Assembly: GCA_963798325.1 (NCBI GenBank)
Contig: CAWCSS010000002.1
Span: 62,001-126,000, forward strand
Source: Solirubrobacter sp963798325
GTDB taxonomy: Bacteria; Actinomycetota; Thermoleophilia; Solirubrobacterales; Solirubrobacteraceae
Direction of reading: 5' to 3'
DNA length: 64,000 bases
Part shown: in pieces, positions 48,592 to 57,233 of the stretch
Layout: the number at the start of each line of letters is the position of its first letter
Numbering within the stretch: the stretch's first letter is position 1
Made by a program: the position numbers and the translations under genes
Notes under the pieces: model-generated
What the model saw: only the letters and a program-made list of their open reading frames with translations
Told to the model about the DNA's origin: nothing
The model's database searches: none

Positions 48592-49601
48592 AGCGCTTTG
48601 CGGCGGCGCGCCGCCTGCCGCAGCTGCTCGAGGTACGCGGCTCGCCGCGCGCGCAACTCGACGGTGCGCTCGCGCAGCGCCAGCGTCTCGGCCTGCAGCA
48701 CGTCGAACTCCTCGCGCCGCAGCCGCGCCGACTCGCGGATCGTGACCAGCGACGCCTGCAGCTCGGTCATCCGCTCGTCCGGAACGCGCTGCTCGTCGGC
48801 CGCGGGTTCCGGCGCGGCCTCCAACGGCGCGGGCATCAGCCGCCGCCGCTGACGGATCACCTCGGCCGCGGACGCGGCGGGCACGGCGATCGGGTCGCCG
48901 GTCAGCAGCCACGTGCCGTCGTCGCGGCGGACGAGCTGGCCGTCGCGAGCGAGCTCGGCGAGCGCGGTCGAGACGGTCGGGCGGCGCGCACCGATGAGTT
49001 CGCCGATCAGCCGGTGCGAGAGCACCAGCGGGACGGCGATCCCGTCACGCGAGACCCGCCCCCAGCGCTCCGCGAGATGCCAGAAGAGCGCCAGCAGGCG
49101 ACGGTCCACGCGGTTGAGCTGCGAGATCGCCTGCGTGGTCGCGAGCCGCTGCGCGCGTTCGGAGAGCCGGTCGACGATCACCGCCGAGACCTCCGGGAAG
49201 CGGCCCAGCGCGACGGTCACACGACGGTCGATCAGCCCGAGCCGGACGCTCGAGAGCGCGTTCCAGCGCACCGTGACCGGCAGCAGCTCCGGCGGGCCCT
49301 CCAGGTGCCACGGGCGGATGATGTCCCCGGGGCCCAGCAGCTCGGTGCTCACCGTGTCGCCCAGCACGACCTCGCGCGCGAGCACGCCCTCGGCGATCAG
49401 CAGGCCCAGGTGGGTCGGATCGGCGGTCGCCAGCCGGCCGCCGTCCCATTCCCCGACGGGGAACGTGCTGACGCGCACGCGCAGCTCGCGCTCGGCCTGC
49501 TCGCGGCGATCGGCGGACAGCAACTGGCCGAGCTCCGGATCCAGCTCGAGCAGCGCGCGACCGCTGCTGGCGGGACGCGTGCCCGGGACCCTGGATTCCA
49601 T
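48588..49601 (-). CDS. Crp/Fnr-like transcription regulator, paralogue 1
   Basis: 337 residues. N-terminal cNMP-like beta-barrel region (LGLLIAEGVLAREVVLGDTVSTELLGPGDIIRPW), a dimer helix (LSERAQRLATTQAISQL), and a Crp winged helix (IGARRPTVSTALAELARDGQLVR). A C-terminal coiled coil (LREEFDVLQAETLALRERTVELRARR) is extra. The PGD-I phosphate-binding-cassette Arg-Ser pair is not obvious, so cAMP binding is doubtful. Convergent with cheR, overlapping 4 bp. Close paralogue at 61067. Confidence 0.85.
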   Translation of the reverse strand: MESRVPGTRPASSGRALLELDPELGQLLSADRREQAERELRVRVSTFPVGEWDGGRLATADPTHLGLLIAEGVLAREVVLGDTVSTELLGPGDIIRPWHLEGPPELLPVTVRWNALSSVRLGLIDRRVTVALGRFPEVSAVIVDRLSERAQRLATTQAISQLNRVDRRLLALFWHLAERWGRVSRDGIAVPLVLSHRLIGELIGARRPTVSTALAELARDGQLVRRDDGTWLLTGDPIAVPAASAAEVIRQRRRLMPAPLEAAPEPAADEQRVPDERMTELQASLVTIRESARLRREEFDVLQAETLALRERTVELRARRAAYLEQLRQAARRRKAL

Positions 49602-49709
49602 CTATCGAAGAATGCTAATGGGTCCTTCAGCGCTGCGAGCGTGAGTTCATCGTCGGAGCCCTGACGGAGGCGCGGACGCCGCACGCACGGATGGGCAGGG
49701 TCGGCGGAC

Positions 49710-50483
49710 GTGAACGCCCTCTCCCAACGCTCGGCGACCCTGCTGGACGCGTCCCCATCGCTCTCGCGGACGCTTGGCGTGAGGACGGCGCTGCGCGTCG
49801 GCAACCAGCCGATCCTGCCGACCATCACCGTTCCGGCGGGTGCGTGGACGGCGCCGGCGGCCGCGACGCTCGGGCCGGGCACGTTCGCGCTGGCGGTGAT
49901 CGACGGCCTCCTGCTGAGCGTCGGCAGCGCGCGGCTGGTGCACGGGCCCGGCGACCACCTCGTCCCATGGTCCGGCGACGCGGTGTGGACGGCGTGCACG
50001 CCGCTGCGGCTGGCCGTGCTCGGGCAGGCGTTCACCGAGGCGCTGCGCCCGCACGCCACCGCTCGCCGCGGCCTTCACCACTCCCCGCAACCGCTCGGCG
50101 CTCCCTTCGCGGGCACCCTGGATGAGCGGCTGATGGCACTGCTGTGGCGCGTGGCGCGGCGCTGGGGGACGCTCGAGGCGGGCGCGATCGCCCTCCCGCG
50201 GGAGGTCGACCGGCCGACGCTGGCCGTGCTCTGCGATGCCCCCGAGGACGACGTCACGGGGGCGTTGGCGCGGCTCGCCGGCTCCGGCACGCTGCGCGCC
50301 CGCCGCGACGGCGGGTGGCTGCTCCCGCTGCCGGGCGGGGACACGACGCGGGCGCGCCGCGACGAGCTCAACGCGCGGATCGCCGAGCAGTTCGCCGTCT
50401 CGCGCATGGCCTCGGCGACCTACGTCTCGATCGCTCGCAGCCTCACCGCCGAGCAGGACCGGCGGTCACCGTCATCGCGCTGA
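49710..50483 (+). CDS. Crp/Fnr-like regulator, divergent paralogue 2
   Basis: 257 residues from GTG 49710. Same architecture as its divergent neighbour but weaker: LRVGNQPILPTITVPAGAW, LALAVIDGLLLSVGSARLVHGPGDHLVPW for the barrel, LMALLWRVARRWG and VDRPTLAVLCDAPEDDVTGALARLAGSGTLRARRDGGW for helix-turn-helix. No long coiled-coil tail. Separated by 108 bp from paralogue 1, which must hold both promoters. Confidence 0.7.
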   Translation: MNALSQRSATLLDASPSLSRTLGVRTALRVGNQPILPTITVPAGAWTAPAAATLGPGTFALAVIDGLLLSVGSARLVHGPGDHLVPWSGDAVWTACTPLRLAVLGQAFTEALRPHATARRGLHHSPQPLGAPFAGTLDERLMALLWRVARRWGTLEAGAIALPREVDRPTLAVLCDAPEDDVTGALARLAGSGTLRARRDGGWLLPLPGGDTTRARRDELNARIAEQFAVSRMASATYVSIARSLTAEQDRRSPSSR

Positions 50484-50640
50484 CGGTCAATCCGCGCGCA
50501 TCGGTACAGTTTCGGCGCGCAAGCTCGCGCTTCCTGTCCGGGAGCCCGCGAGCGGGCGGAACCTCTCAGAGGACGGTCCGGAGGCTCCAGGAGGGGGCGG
50601 CCGGCGGACTCGGTGCGACTGAACTCCTAGAGGATCCGAG

Positions 50641-50978
50641 ATGCCCGACGATTTTGTGCCCAAGCCGTTCCGCTGCGAGGAAGATGCGCGAGACGGCGCG
50701 CTGTACATCCGTCCCCACGGGGATCTCGACCTGAGCACCGCCCCGGTCCTCGAACAGGCGCTGCGCGACGCGCTCGACCGCGGGCAGCGCTCGCTCGTGC
50801 TCGACCTGCGCGGGCTGAACTTCATGGACTCGACCGGGCTGACGATGGTCACCCGCCTCAACAACGAGGCGCGGCCTCGACGGCTTCGATCTGACCCTGA
50901 TCGAGGGCGAACCAGCGGATCATGCGCCTCTTCCAGCTGACCGGACTCGGGGAATACTTCACCTTCGTTGCGGGGTAA
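50641..50978 (+). CDS. STAS anti-anti-sigma factor (two frame changes)
   Basis: About 111 residues. IRPHGDLDLSTAPVLEQALRDAL and LVLDLRGLNFMDSTGLTMVTRLNNEA, with the phosphorylatable Ser of MDSTGL. The frame then breaks twice (near 50874 and 50913); joining gives DGFDLTLIEGEP and MRLFQLTGLGEYFTFV. RsbV/SpoIIAA-type: unphosphorylated it binds an RsbW-like kinase and frees a sigma factor. Located just upstream of the SigB/F-type sigma gene. Confidence 0.85.
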
Positions 50979-50993
50979 CGGTGCGGGCACGTC

Positions 50994-51377
50994 ATGCCCG
51001 ATCGTGCGCAGGAACTGATCGCCGCCGCCGGTGGCCAGCCACCCGGGTCGCTCCGGGCCGAGCTGGCCAACGCGATGGTCGGCCTCAAGAAGCGCCACTA
51101 CGGCCGCGGCCCCGAGGCCGCCAAGGCCTACGTCGAGGACGACTACATCTTCGTCGTCCTCGAAGGAGGACTGACCCGCAGCGAGGAGACGCTGCTGGCC
51201 GACGGCAAGGCGGATCTCGTCCGCCAGTACCGGCTCGCGTTCCAGGAGACCGTCGCGCCCACCGCCACCGGCGCGGTCGAGGAGCTCACCGGCCGGCGGG
51301 TGATCGGCTACCACAGCCAGGTCGTCTTCGACCCGATGCGCGCCTTCGAGATCTTCGTGCTCGCACCGGAAAATTGA
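50994..51377 (+). CDS. DUF2294 protein
   Basis: 127 residues. KKRHYGRGPEAAKAYVEDDYIFVVLEGGLTRSEETLL and GYHSQVVFDPMRAFEIFVL match DUF2294, a cytoplasmic domain of unknown role often near regulatory genes. Sits between a STAS gene and a sigma factor gene, all on the same strand. Confidence 0.75.
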   Translation: MPDRAQELIAAAGGQPPGSLRAELANAMVGLKKRHYGRGPEAAKAYVEDDYIFVVLEGGLTRSEETLLADGKADLVRQYRLAFQETVAPTATGAVEELTGRRVIGYHSQVVFDPMRAFEIFVLAPEN

Positions 51378-51443
51378 CGAGTGCGCGGATTCTGTCCGCA
51401 ATAAGACGATCTCGGATCGGGCAGGGGTGATTTCCCAGCGCTC

Positions 51444-51449
51444 GGGTAC
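51444..51449 (+). promoter_or_regulatory. GGGTAC -10-like element before sigma gene
   Basis: GGGTAC ends 11 bp before ATG 51461. GGGTA is the -10 core of SigB/SigF-type promoters in actinobacteria; the -35 GTTT-like box is weak (GGGGTG 14 bp upstream). Comparable hexamers stand 9-11 bp before the starts at 61067 and 62048, which argues for autoregulated, nearly leaderless transcription. Confidence 0.4.
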
Positions 51450-51460
51450 GCAAATTGTCG

Positions 51461-52425
51461 ATGGCTTCGACTTCGACGGCCGAGCGGCCCCGCTCCGCGA
51501 CGGCCAATCCCATCGATCGCGCGCGCAGGCAGCGTGAAGATCAGCGGCTCATGCGGCTCGTCCAGAAGGGCGACGAGCGGGCCCGCGAGGAGCTGATCGA
51601 GCGCTACATGCCGCTCGCCCGCTCGCTCGCCCTGCGCTACCGGCGAGCGAGCGAGCCGCTCGATGACCTCATCCAGGTCGCCTCGGTCGGCCTGGTCAAG
51701 GCGGTGGACCGCTGGGACCCTGAGCGCGGGCTCGCGTTCTCGTCCTACGCGGTCCCGACGATCCTCGGCGAGCTGCGCCGCTACTTCCGCGACTCGACCT
51801 GGGACGTGCGCCCGGCGCGCGACCTGCAGGAGCTCTGCCTCGCGCTCGAAGTAGGCGCGCGAGAAGCTCTGGGGCGAGCTCGGCCGCCAGCCGACCGTCG
51901 CCGACCTCGCGGCGCGCCTGGAGCGCACGCCGGAGGAGATCGTCGAGGCGCTGCAGGCCACCGAGGGCCGCTCGGTCCGCTCGCTCGACGCGCCGGTGCA
52001 CGACGAGGAGAACGACTCCGCGTCCGCCGGCGACCTGATCGGCACCAACGACGAGGAGTTCGCCCGCGTCGAAGCCAGCGTCACCCTCGAGCGCCTGACG
52101 GGCATCCTCGACGACCGCGCCCGCGAGATCCTGCGCCTGCGCTTCTCGGAGGATCTGCTGCAGTCCGAGATCGCCGAGGTCGTCGGCTGCTCGCAGATGC
52201 ACGTCTCGCGCATCATCCGCTCCTCCCTCGAGAAACTCTACGCCTACGGATCCGGAATGCAGGTGCAACTTGAGCGTCCCCCAGCCCGTCGACCCACCCA
52301 CCCCGATCGCGCCCCCGGAACCGGCCACACCCGCCGTCCCGGAGGAGCCGGTCGTCCCGGCCGACCCCACGCCCGACCGCGAGACGCCGCCCCCGGTCGA
52401 CCCACCCGCGCCCGAGGAAACCTAA
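51461..52425 (+). CDS. SigB/SigF-type RNA polymerase sigma factor (frame changes)
   Basis: About 320 residues. Region 2: REELIERYMPLARSLALRYRRASEPLDDLIQVASVGLVKAVDRWDPERGLAFSSYAVPTILGELRRYFRDSTW; region 3 in the next frame (ELGRQPTVADLAARLERTPEEIVEALQA) after removal of one base near 51862; region 4: LRLRFSEDLLQSEIAEVVGCSQMHVSRIIRSSLEKL. After GSG the best frame changes again to a Pro-rich tail (PTPIAPPEPATPAVPEEP) ending at TAA 52423, a stop supplied by the dispersed repeat. Group 3 stress/sporulation sigma factor; target of STAS/RsbW switching. Confidence 0.88.
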
Positions 52426-52472
52426 GGGGCCAGGCCCCGTCAACGCAGGTTGATGGGGCCTGGCCCCTTTAT
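52421..52472. repeat. Inverted dispersed repeat (AAAGGGGCCAGGCCCC family)
   Basis: Left arm CCTAAGGGGCCAGGCCCC then GTCAAC; right arm GTTGATGGGGCC then TGGCCCCTTTA. The arms pair over about 22 bp with one G-T, one missing A and a 4-nt loop. It supplies TAA to both convergent genes: the sigma factor tail (52423-52425) and the topoisomerase (52469-52471 on the minus strand). Same family as 8002. Confidence 0.8.
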
Positions 52473-53526
52473 GCGGCGATGTGGGTGACGCCGGGCGCGG
52501 TTTCGCGCTCGTCGATCAGGTCCAGCACGGCGCGCTCGACGTCGGGTGGTGCGTGGGCAGTTGGCCGGGCTCGGCCTCGAGGGCGTCGGAGATGACGCGT
52601 CTGGTCGAGCACGAGGCCGCCGCGGTAGGCGTCGAAGACGCGCGGGTCGATGTAGGAGGCGCGGCAGACCGCCGGGGTGTTGCCCAGGTAGTGGGCGGTC
52701 TCCTTGATCGCGCGGGTGATCGCGCGGTTGCGGGAGGTCTTGGAGCCGTGGGCGGGGCCCGAGACGGCGAGCGCGAGCGCGGCCAGCACGGTCGCGCTCC
52801 AGGTGCGGAAGTCCTTGGCGCGAGAAGTCGTCGCCGGTCGCCTGCCTTCAGGTAGGCGTTGATGTCGTCGGAGCGGAGGTCGCACCAGGCGCGGCCGAAC
52901 TTGTAGGCGAGCAGGTCGGGCCCGCCGCCGCGACGGCGCTTGAGCGTGCACACGATGTCGATCGCGAGCGGGTCGACGACGCCCTGGAGGCGCCGCTTGC
53001 CGCTCTTGGCCGGGTAGTCGAAGATCATCCGGCCGTCGTCGATCGTCACGTGCTCCTTGCGGATCGTGGCCAGCCCGAAGGACTCGGTGTAGTCCTCGGT
53101 GCCGATCGCGGAAGAAGCCGCGGTCGAGCAGCCGCACGGCGCAGGCCAGGACGCGCTCGCGGGTGAGCTTGTCCGAGGACGGCGAGGTCGGCTTGTCGAC
53201 CTGCGCGCGCAGCCGCGGCAGCGCGTGGGCGAAGTCGCATCATCTCGTCGAACTTCTCGGCGTCGCGGCGGGTGCGCCAGGCCTCGTGGTAGCGGTACTG
53301 CTTGCGGCCGGCGGCGTCGATCCCCGTCGCCTGCAGGTGCCCGTTGGGATACGGGCAGATCCAGACGTCGCTCCAGGCGGGCGGGATCCCGAGCGCCGGA
53401 TGCGCGCGAGCACCTCGGCCTCGCGCGACCTGCTCACCCGTCGTCGTCGTAGTACGCGAAGCCGCTCCCCGCGCGCCTGCGGGTGATTCCCGGACCTGAG
53501 CAATCCGCGCGGCGAAGCCTGGCCAT
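52469..53526 (-). CDS. DNA topoisomerase IB (poxvirus-like), frame changes
   Basis: About 345 residues after joining frames. MARLRRADCSGPGITRRR, PPAWSDVWICPYPNGHLQATGID, QYRYHEAWRTRRDAEKF, VRLLDRGFFRIG-like, KRRRGGGPDLLAYK, then the active-site SYIDPRVFDAY (Tyr nucleophile after RA). Relaxes supercoils through a 3'-phosphotyrosine intermediate without ATP. Frame breaks near 53434, 53237, 53109, 52824 and 52602. Divergent from the STAS gene at 53572. Confidence 0.88.
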
Positions 53527-53571
53527 TTCCCTAGCCTCCCCATCGCGCGGGCGGTTTACGCTCTTGCGCCG

Positions 53572-53911
53572 ATGTCGAGGTTCGCATTTCAGACCGGCGT
53601 GCGGGCCGCGGTGGCGTTCGTCACGCTCCGGGGCGAGCTGGACATGCATGCCGTCGCCGAGCTCGAGCCCGAGCTGGAGCGGCTGGAGTGCGAGGCCACG
53701 GCTCGACGTCGATCGCGCTCGACCTGCGCGAGCTCGACTTCCTGGACTCCGCGGCCTGCGCGCGATCGTGCTCTGCCGCGGCCTGCTGCTGGAGACGAGC
53801 GCCGGCTCGTGCTGGTGCGCGGCCCGCAGTCGCCGTTCAGCGCGTGTTCGAGATCACGCGCATGACCGAGCGGCTGGAGTTCGTGGACGCGCCGGAAGGC
53901 AACGTCTCTGA
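53572..53911 (+). CDS. STAS anti-sigma antagonist-like protein (frame changes)
   Basis: About 110 residues. VTLRGELDMHAVAELEPELERLE in the first frame, SIALDLRELDFLDSA in the second, LRAIVLCRGLLLE in the third, then LVLVRGPQS and FEITRMTERLEFVDAPEGNV. The conserved DFLDSA(G/A)LRA segment holds the Ser that is phosphorylated in RsbV-like proteins. The exact end is unclear because the sequence changes frame again; a hairpin lies at 53931. Confidence 0.75.
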
Positions 53912-53930
53912 GGCACGAGCTTGCGAGACG

Positions 53931-53946
53931 GAGACGAACTCGTCTC
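53931..53946. terminator. Hairpin between convergent STAS and desaturase
   Basis: GAGACGA-AC-TCGTCTC, a perfect 7-bp stem with a 2-nt loop between two convergent genes. May serve both directions. Confidence 0.4.
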
Positions 53947-55175
53947 GCTGTGACCGCCGCGAATCCCGTTCGCCCTTCCCGGATCTTCGCCCCCTTGTAG
54001 GGGCCCGGCTTCGGCCGCGGCTTGCCGCCCGGGAACGCGAGCCGGACGATCGTGCGCTGCACCATCCCCCACTGCTTCCACAGCGGGCCGGTGTTGTACG
54101 GCAGCTCGTAGCGGGTGCAGATCTCGCGCACGCGCGGCGCGATCTCGCCGTAGCGGGTGCTCGGCATGTCCGGGTAGAGGTGGTGCTCGACCTGGTAGCC
54201 GAGGTTGCCGCTCATGACGTGCAGCAGCGCGCCGCCCTCGAAGTTCGCCGCCCCGAGCAGCTGGCGCACGTACTTGGCGCCCTGCGTCTCGTCCTGCGTC
54301 TCCTCCTGGGAGAACGTGTACGTCTGGTCGGGGAAGTGCCCGCAGAAGATGATCCCGTGCGACCACACGTTGCGGATGATGTTCGCCGCGGCGTCGGCGG
54401 TCGACGGTGGCCGAGGAAATGCGCGCTCGAGCGACCGCGCGCGCGTCGAAGTCCTTGTGCTCGCCGCGGGCGCGGCGCGATGCCGTAGTCGACCGCGGTG
54501 GTGACGCCCGCGCTGCAAGCGCCGGCCAGCGACACATAGTCCTTCTGGATCTGCTGGCGCGCCTTGCCGAGCCGATGCCCTTGAGCTCCTTCCAGGCTCC
54601 TCCTTGGGCTTCTCGCCGGAGCGGATCGCGTCGAGGTCGAGGTCGTGGAAGGCGACGCCCCACTCGAAGAACGCCATCAGCGACAGGTTGTAGAGCGGCT
54701 GGAGCAGGTAGACCGGATGCCACGGCTGGTGCGGGTCGATGCGCATGATCTCGTAGCCGAGATCGCGGTCCTTGCCGCGGATGTTCGTGTAGGTGTGGTG
54801 GACGTAGTTGTGCGAGTGCTTCCACGCCTCGGACGTCGACGCGGTGTCCCAGTCCCACGCCGAGGAGTTGATCACCGGGTCGTTCATCCAGTCCCACTGG
54901 CCGTGCAGGACGTTGTGGCCGATCTCCATGTTCTCGAGGATCTTGGCCAGCGAGAGCGTCGCCGTCCCGAGCACCCAGGCGGGCTTGTGACGCGCGCCGC
55001 AGCAAGATCCACGCGCGCGATCAGCCCGAGCCGCCGGTGCAGCGCGATGATGCCCGCGGATGTAGGCCGCGTCGCGGTCGCCGAGGTCGGCCTTGACCTC
55101 CTCGTGGAGCTCGTCGAACTCACGCCCGAGCGCCTCGATCTGCTCGTCGGTCAGCCGGTGCAGCGGATTGTCCAT
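53940..55175 (-). CDS. Fatty acid desaturase, DesA3-like (frame changes)
   Basis: About 400 residues, membrane-bound. His boxes: GHNVLHGQWDWM (H-x4-H), HSHNYVHHTYTN (H-x2-HH) and QVEHHLYPDMPS (HH). Hydrophobic stretches flank them. The 5' end MDNPLHRLTDEQIEALGREFDELHEE is followed by breaks near 55060-55000 and 54580-54410. No stop was found in a single frame before 53854, so the end coordinate is approximate. AGGAG stands upstream of ATG 55175. Needs electrons from the reductase encoded just upstream; together they match the DesA3/Rv3230c-type stearoyl-CoA Delta9 system. Confidence 0.85.
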
Positions 55176-55186
55176 CGCTCTCTCTC

Positions 55187-56263
55187 CTACAGCTCGATCT
55201 CGACGCGCCCCTCGGGCGCGTTGATGCAGGTGCGGACGGTCTCGCCGTCGCTGCCGTCAGACCTTCCCGTTGCGCAGGTCGCGCAGAGCGCCCGGAGCGC
55301 AGCGTCCCGACGCACGTGTGGCAGATGCCCTCGCGGCAGCCGTAGGGCAGCTCGAGCCCGGCCTCCTCGCCCACCACGAGGATCGGCTTGGTGCCGTCGG
55401 CCTCGACCTCGCAGTCGCTCTTGAGGAAGACGATCGTGCCGCCGTCGCCCTCGGCCTCCATCAGCTTGGGCTGGAAGCGCTCGAGGTGGAAGCGGTCGGG
55501 GTCGCCGTGGGCCTCCCAGTGCGCCTCCAGCGCGTCGAGCAGCTCGCCGGGGCCGGAGACGAACGTCTCGCGCTCGCGCCAGTCCGGGCACAGAGCTCGT
55601 CGAGGTGCCTCGGGCGTCATCCGGCCGCGCTCGACCGGTGTGCTGCTCGTGCAGGCGCACGCCGTCGAGCGCCCGCAGCTCCTCGCCGAAGATCACGTCG
55701 TCCGGCCGAGCGCGCCGAGTGCAGCAGCACCACGTCGCGCGCTCGATGCGAGCGCAGCATGCTCATGATCGGCGTGATGCCGCTGCCGGCGCTGATGAAC
55801 AGCAGCTTCTCCGGCAGCCTCCTCGGGCAGCACGAAGTCGCCCTCGACGCCGCCGAGCGAGACGATCGCGCCGACGCGGCCGTGCTTGACCAGATACGGC
55901 GAGACGACGCCCTCCTCGACGTGCTTGACCGTGATCGAGATGCAGCCGTCGGCGCGGCCCGGCTCGGACGTCAGCGAGTACGCGCGCCAGTGGCGGCGGC
56001 CTTTGATGTCGACGCCGATCCGCAGGTACTGGCCCGGCCGGTGCCCGTCCCAGCGGTAGCCGGGCTTGATCACGACCGTCGCCGCGTCGCCGGCCTCGGG
56101 CTCGATCGCGCTCGATCCGCCCGCGCAGCTCGCGCGTGGACCACAGCGGGTTGATCAGCTCGAGGTAGTCGCTGGGCAGCAGCGGCGTGGTGAGCGCCTC
56201 GATGGCGCGCAGGACGCCGCGCTGCAGGCGCGGGACGTTGGGTCTGGCACCGGTTTCCGGCAT
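55187..56263 (-). CDS. Ferredoxin reductase with C-terminal 2Fe-2S domain (frame changes)
   Basis: About 355 residues. FAD domain (GQYLRIGVDIKGRRHWRAYSLTSEP), NAD(P)H domain (LLFISAGSGITPIMSML in one frame; ARDVVLLHSARPDDVIF), and plant-type ferredoxin cysteines YGCREGICHTC...TC INAPEG at the C-terminus. Transfers electrons to the desaturase, whose ATG is 11 nt past its stop. Breaks near 56105, 55820, 55720, 55600 and 55280. A perfect palindrome begins 1 bp before ATG 56263. Confidence 0.85.
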
Positions 56264-56264
56264 G

Positions 56265-56280
56265 GCTGGCGAACGCCAGC
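56265..56280. promoter_or_regulatory. Perfect palindrome before the reductase start
   Basis: GCTGGCG-AA-CGCCAGC, 7-bp arms with a 2-bp centre, 1 bp upstream of the start ATG (minus strand). The position fits an operator that blocks the desaturase operon, or a leader hairpin affecting translation. No second copy seen nearby. Confidence 0.4.
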
Positions 56281-56329
56281 GTGCCAAAGACCGCCGACCA
56301 GCGCGCCGGTTGAGGTCGGACTGACCGGA

Positions 56330-56344
56330 GCGGGCGGAGCCCGC
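56330..56344 (-). terminator. Hairpin after ku
   Basis: GCGGGC-GGA-GCCCGC, a 6-bp stem with a 3-nt loop, 6 bp past the Ku stop on the minus strand. Confidence 0.4.
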
Positions 56345-56350
56345 CCAGGG

Positions 56351-57187
56351 TTAGGCGTTGGCCTTCTCTTTGGCGGGCGTCTTGCGCCGGAGCTCTTCTT
56401 CGGCCCGGACCGCCGCGAGCGAGGCCTCCAGGGCGGCCATCAGGTCGGGCACCGCGGTCGGCGTCGGCGCCTCGGGCTGGGAGACGATCTCCGCGCCCGC
56501 GGCCTTGGCCTCGATCAGCTCGAGCACCTTCTCGCGGTACTCGTCCTTGTAGCGCGCGGGCTCGAAGTCGGTCACCAGCGACTCGATCAGCTGCTGGGCC
56601 ATCTGGACCTCGCGCTCGGAGACCTTCAGCTCCTCCTCGCCGGGCAGCCCGTCGAGGTCCTCCTTGGGCACGACCTCGTCGGCGAAGATCATCGTCTCCA
56701 TCATCAGCACGGTGCCGTCCTGCCCGGGCCGGATCGCCACCAGCTGCTCCTTGGAGCGCAGCACGACGCGCGCGATCGCCACCCGCCCGGACTCCTGCAT
56801 GGCGTTCAGCAGCAGCCCGTAGGCCTTCGTCGCGCCCTTGTCCGGGACGAGGTAGTACGGGTGGTCGTAGTAGATCGGGTCGATCTCCGACATCTCGACG
56901 AAGTCCTCGATGTCGATCGTGCGCGACTTCTCGGGATCGAGCGCGTCCAGCTCGTCCGGGTTGATGAGCACGTAGGAGTCCTTCGTGAGCTCGTAGCCCT
57001 TGACGAGGTTCTCGTAGGCGACTTCCTCGCCCGTCACGGAGTCGGTGCGCTTCTGCGCGATCCGGTTGCCGGTCTCGCCGTTGAGCTGGTGGAAGCGCAC
57101 GGTCTTCTTCGACACCGCGGAGTAGAGCTTGATCGGGACATTGACGAGCCCGAACGAGATGGCTCCACTCCACATTGATCGCGGCAT
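56351..57187 (-). CDS. ku: Ku DNA end-binding protein
   Basis: 278 residues. MPRSMWSGAISFGLVNVPIKLYSAVS, FHQLNGETGNRI(A/Q), GYELTKDSYVLINPDEL, DYYDHPYYL-like IYYDHPYYLVPDKG, and the C-terminal RYKDEYREKVLELIEAK are standard for bacterial Ku. Homodimer ring that holds broken ends and recruits LigD. ATG 57187 gives the usual MPR start. Ends in KTPAKEKANA, a short basic tail. Co-directional with LigD 46 bp upstream. Confidence 0.96.
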   Translation of the reverse strand: MPRSMWSGAISFGLVNVPIKLYSAVSKKTVRFHQLNGETGNRIAQKRTDSVTGEEVAYENLVKGYELTKDSYVLINPDELDALDPEKSRTIDIEDFVEMSEIDPIYYDHPYYLVPDKGATKAYGLLLNAMQESGRVAIARVVLRSKEQLVAIRPGQDGTVLMMETMIFADEVVPKEDLDGLPGEEELKVSEREVQMAQQLIESLVTDFEPARYKDEYREKVLELIEAKAAGAEIVSQPEAPTPTAVPDLMAALEASLAAVRAEEELRRKTPAKEKANA

Positions 57188-57233
57188 GCTCCACATTCTG
57201 ACGAATGCGGCCGACGACCCCGCAATATGCGCG

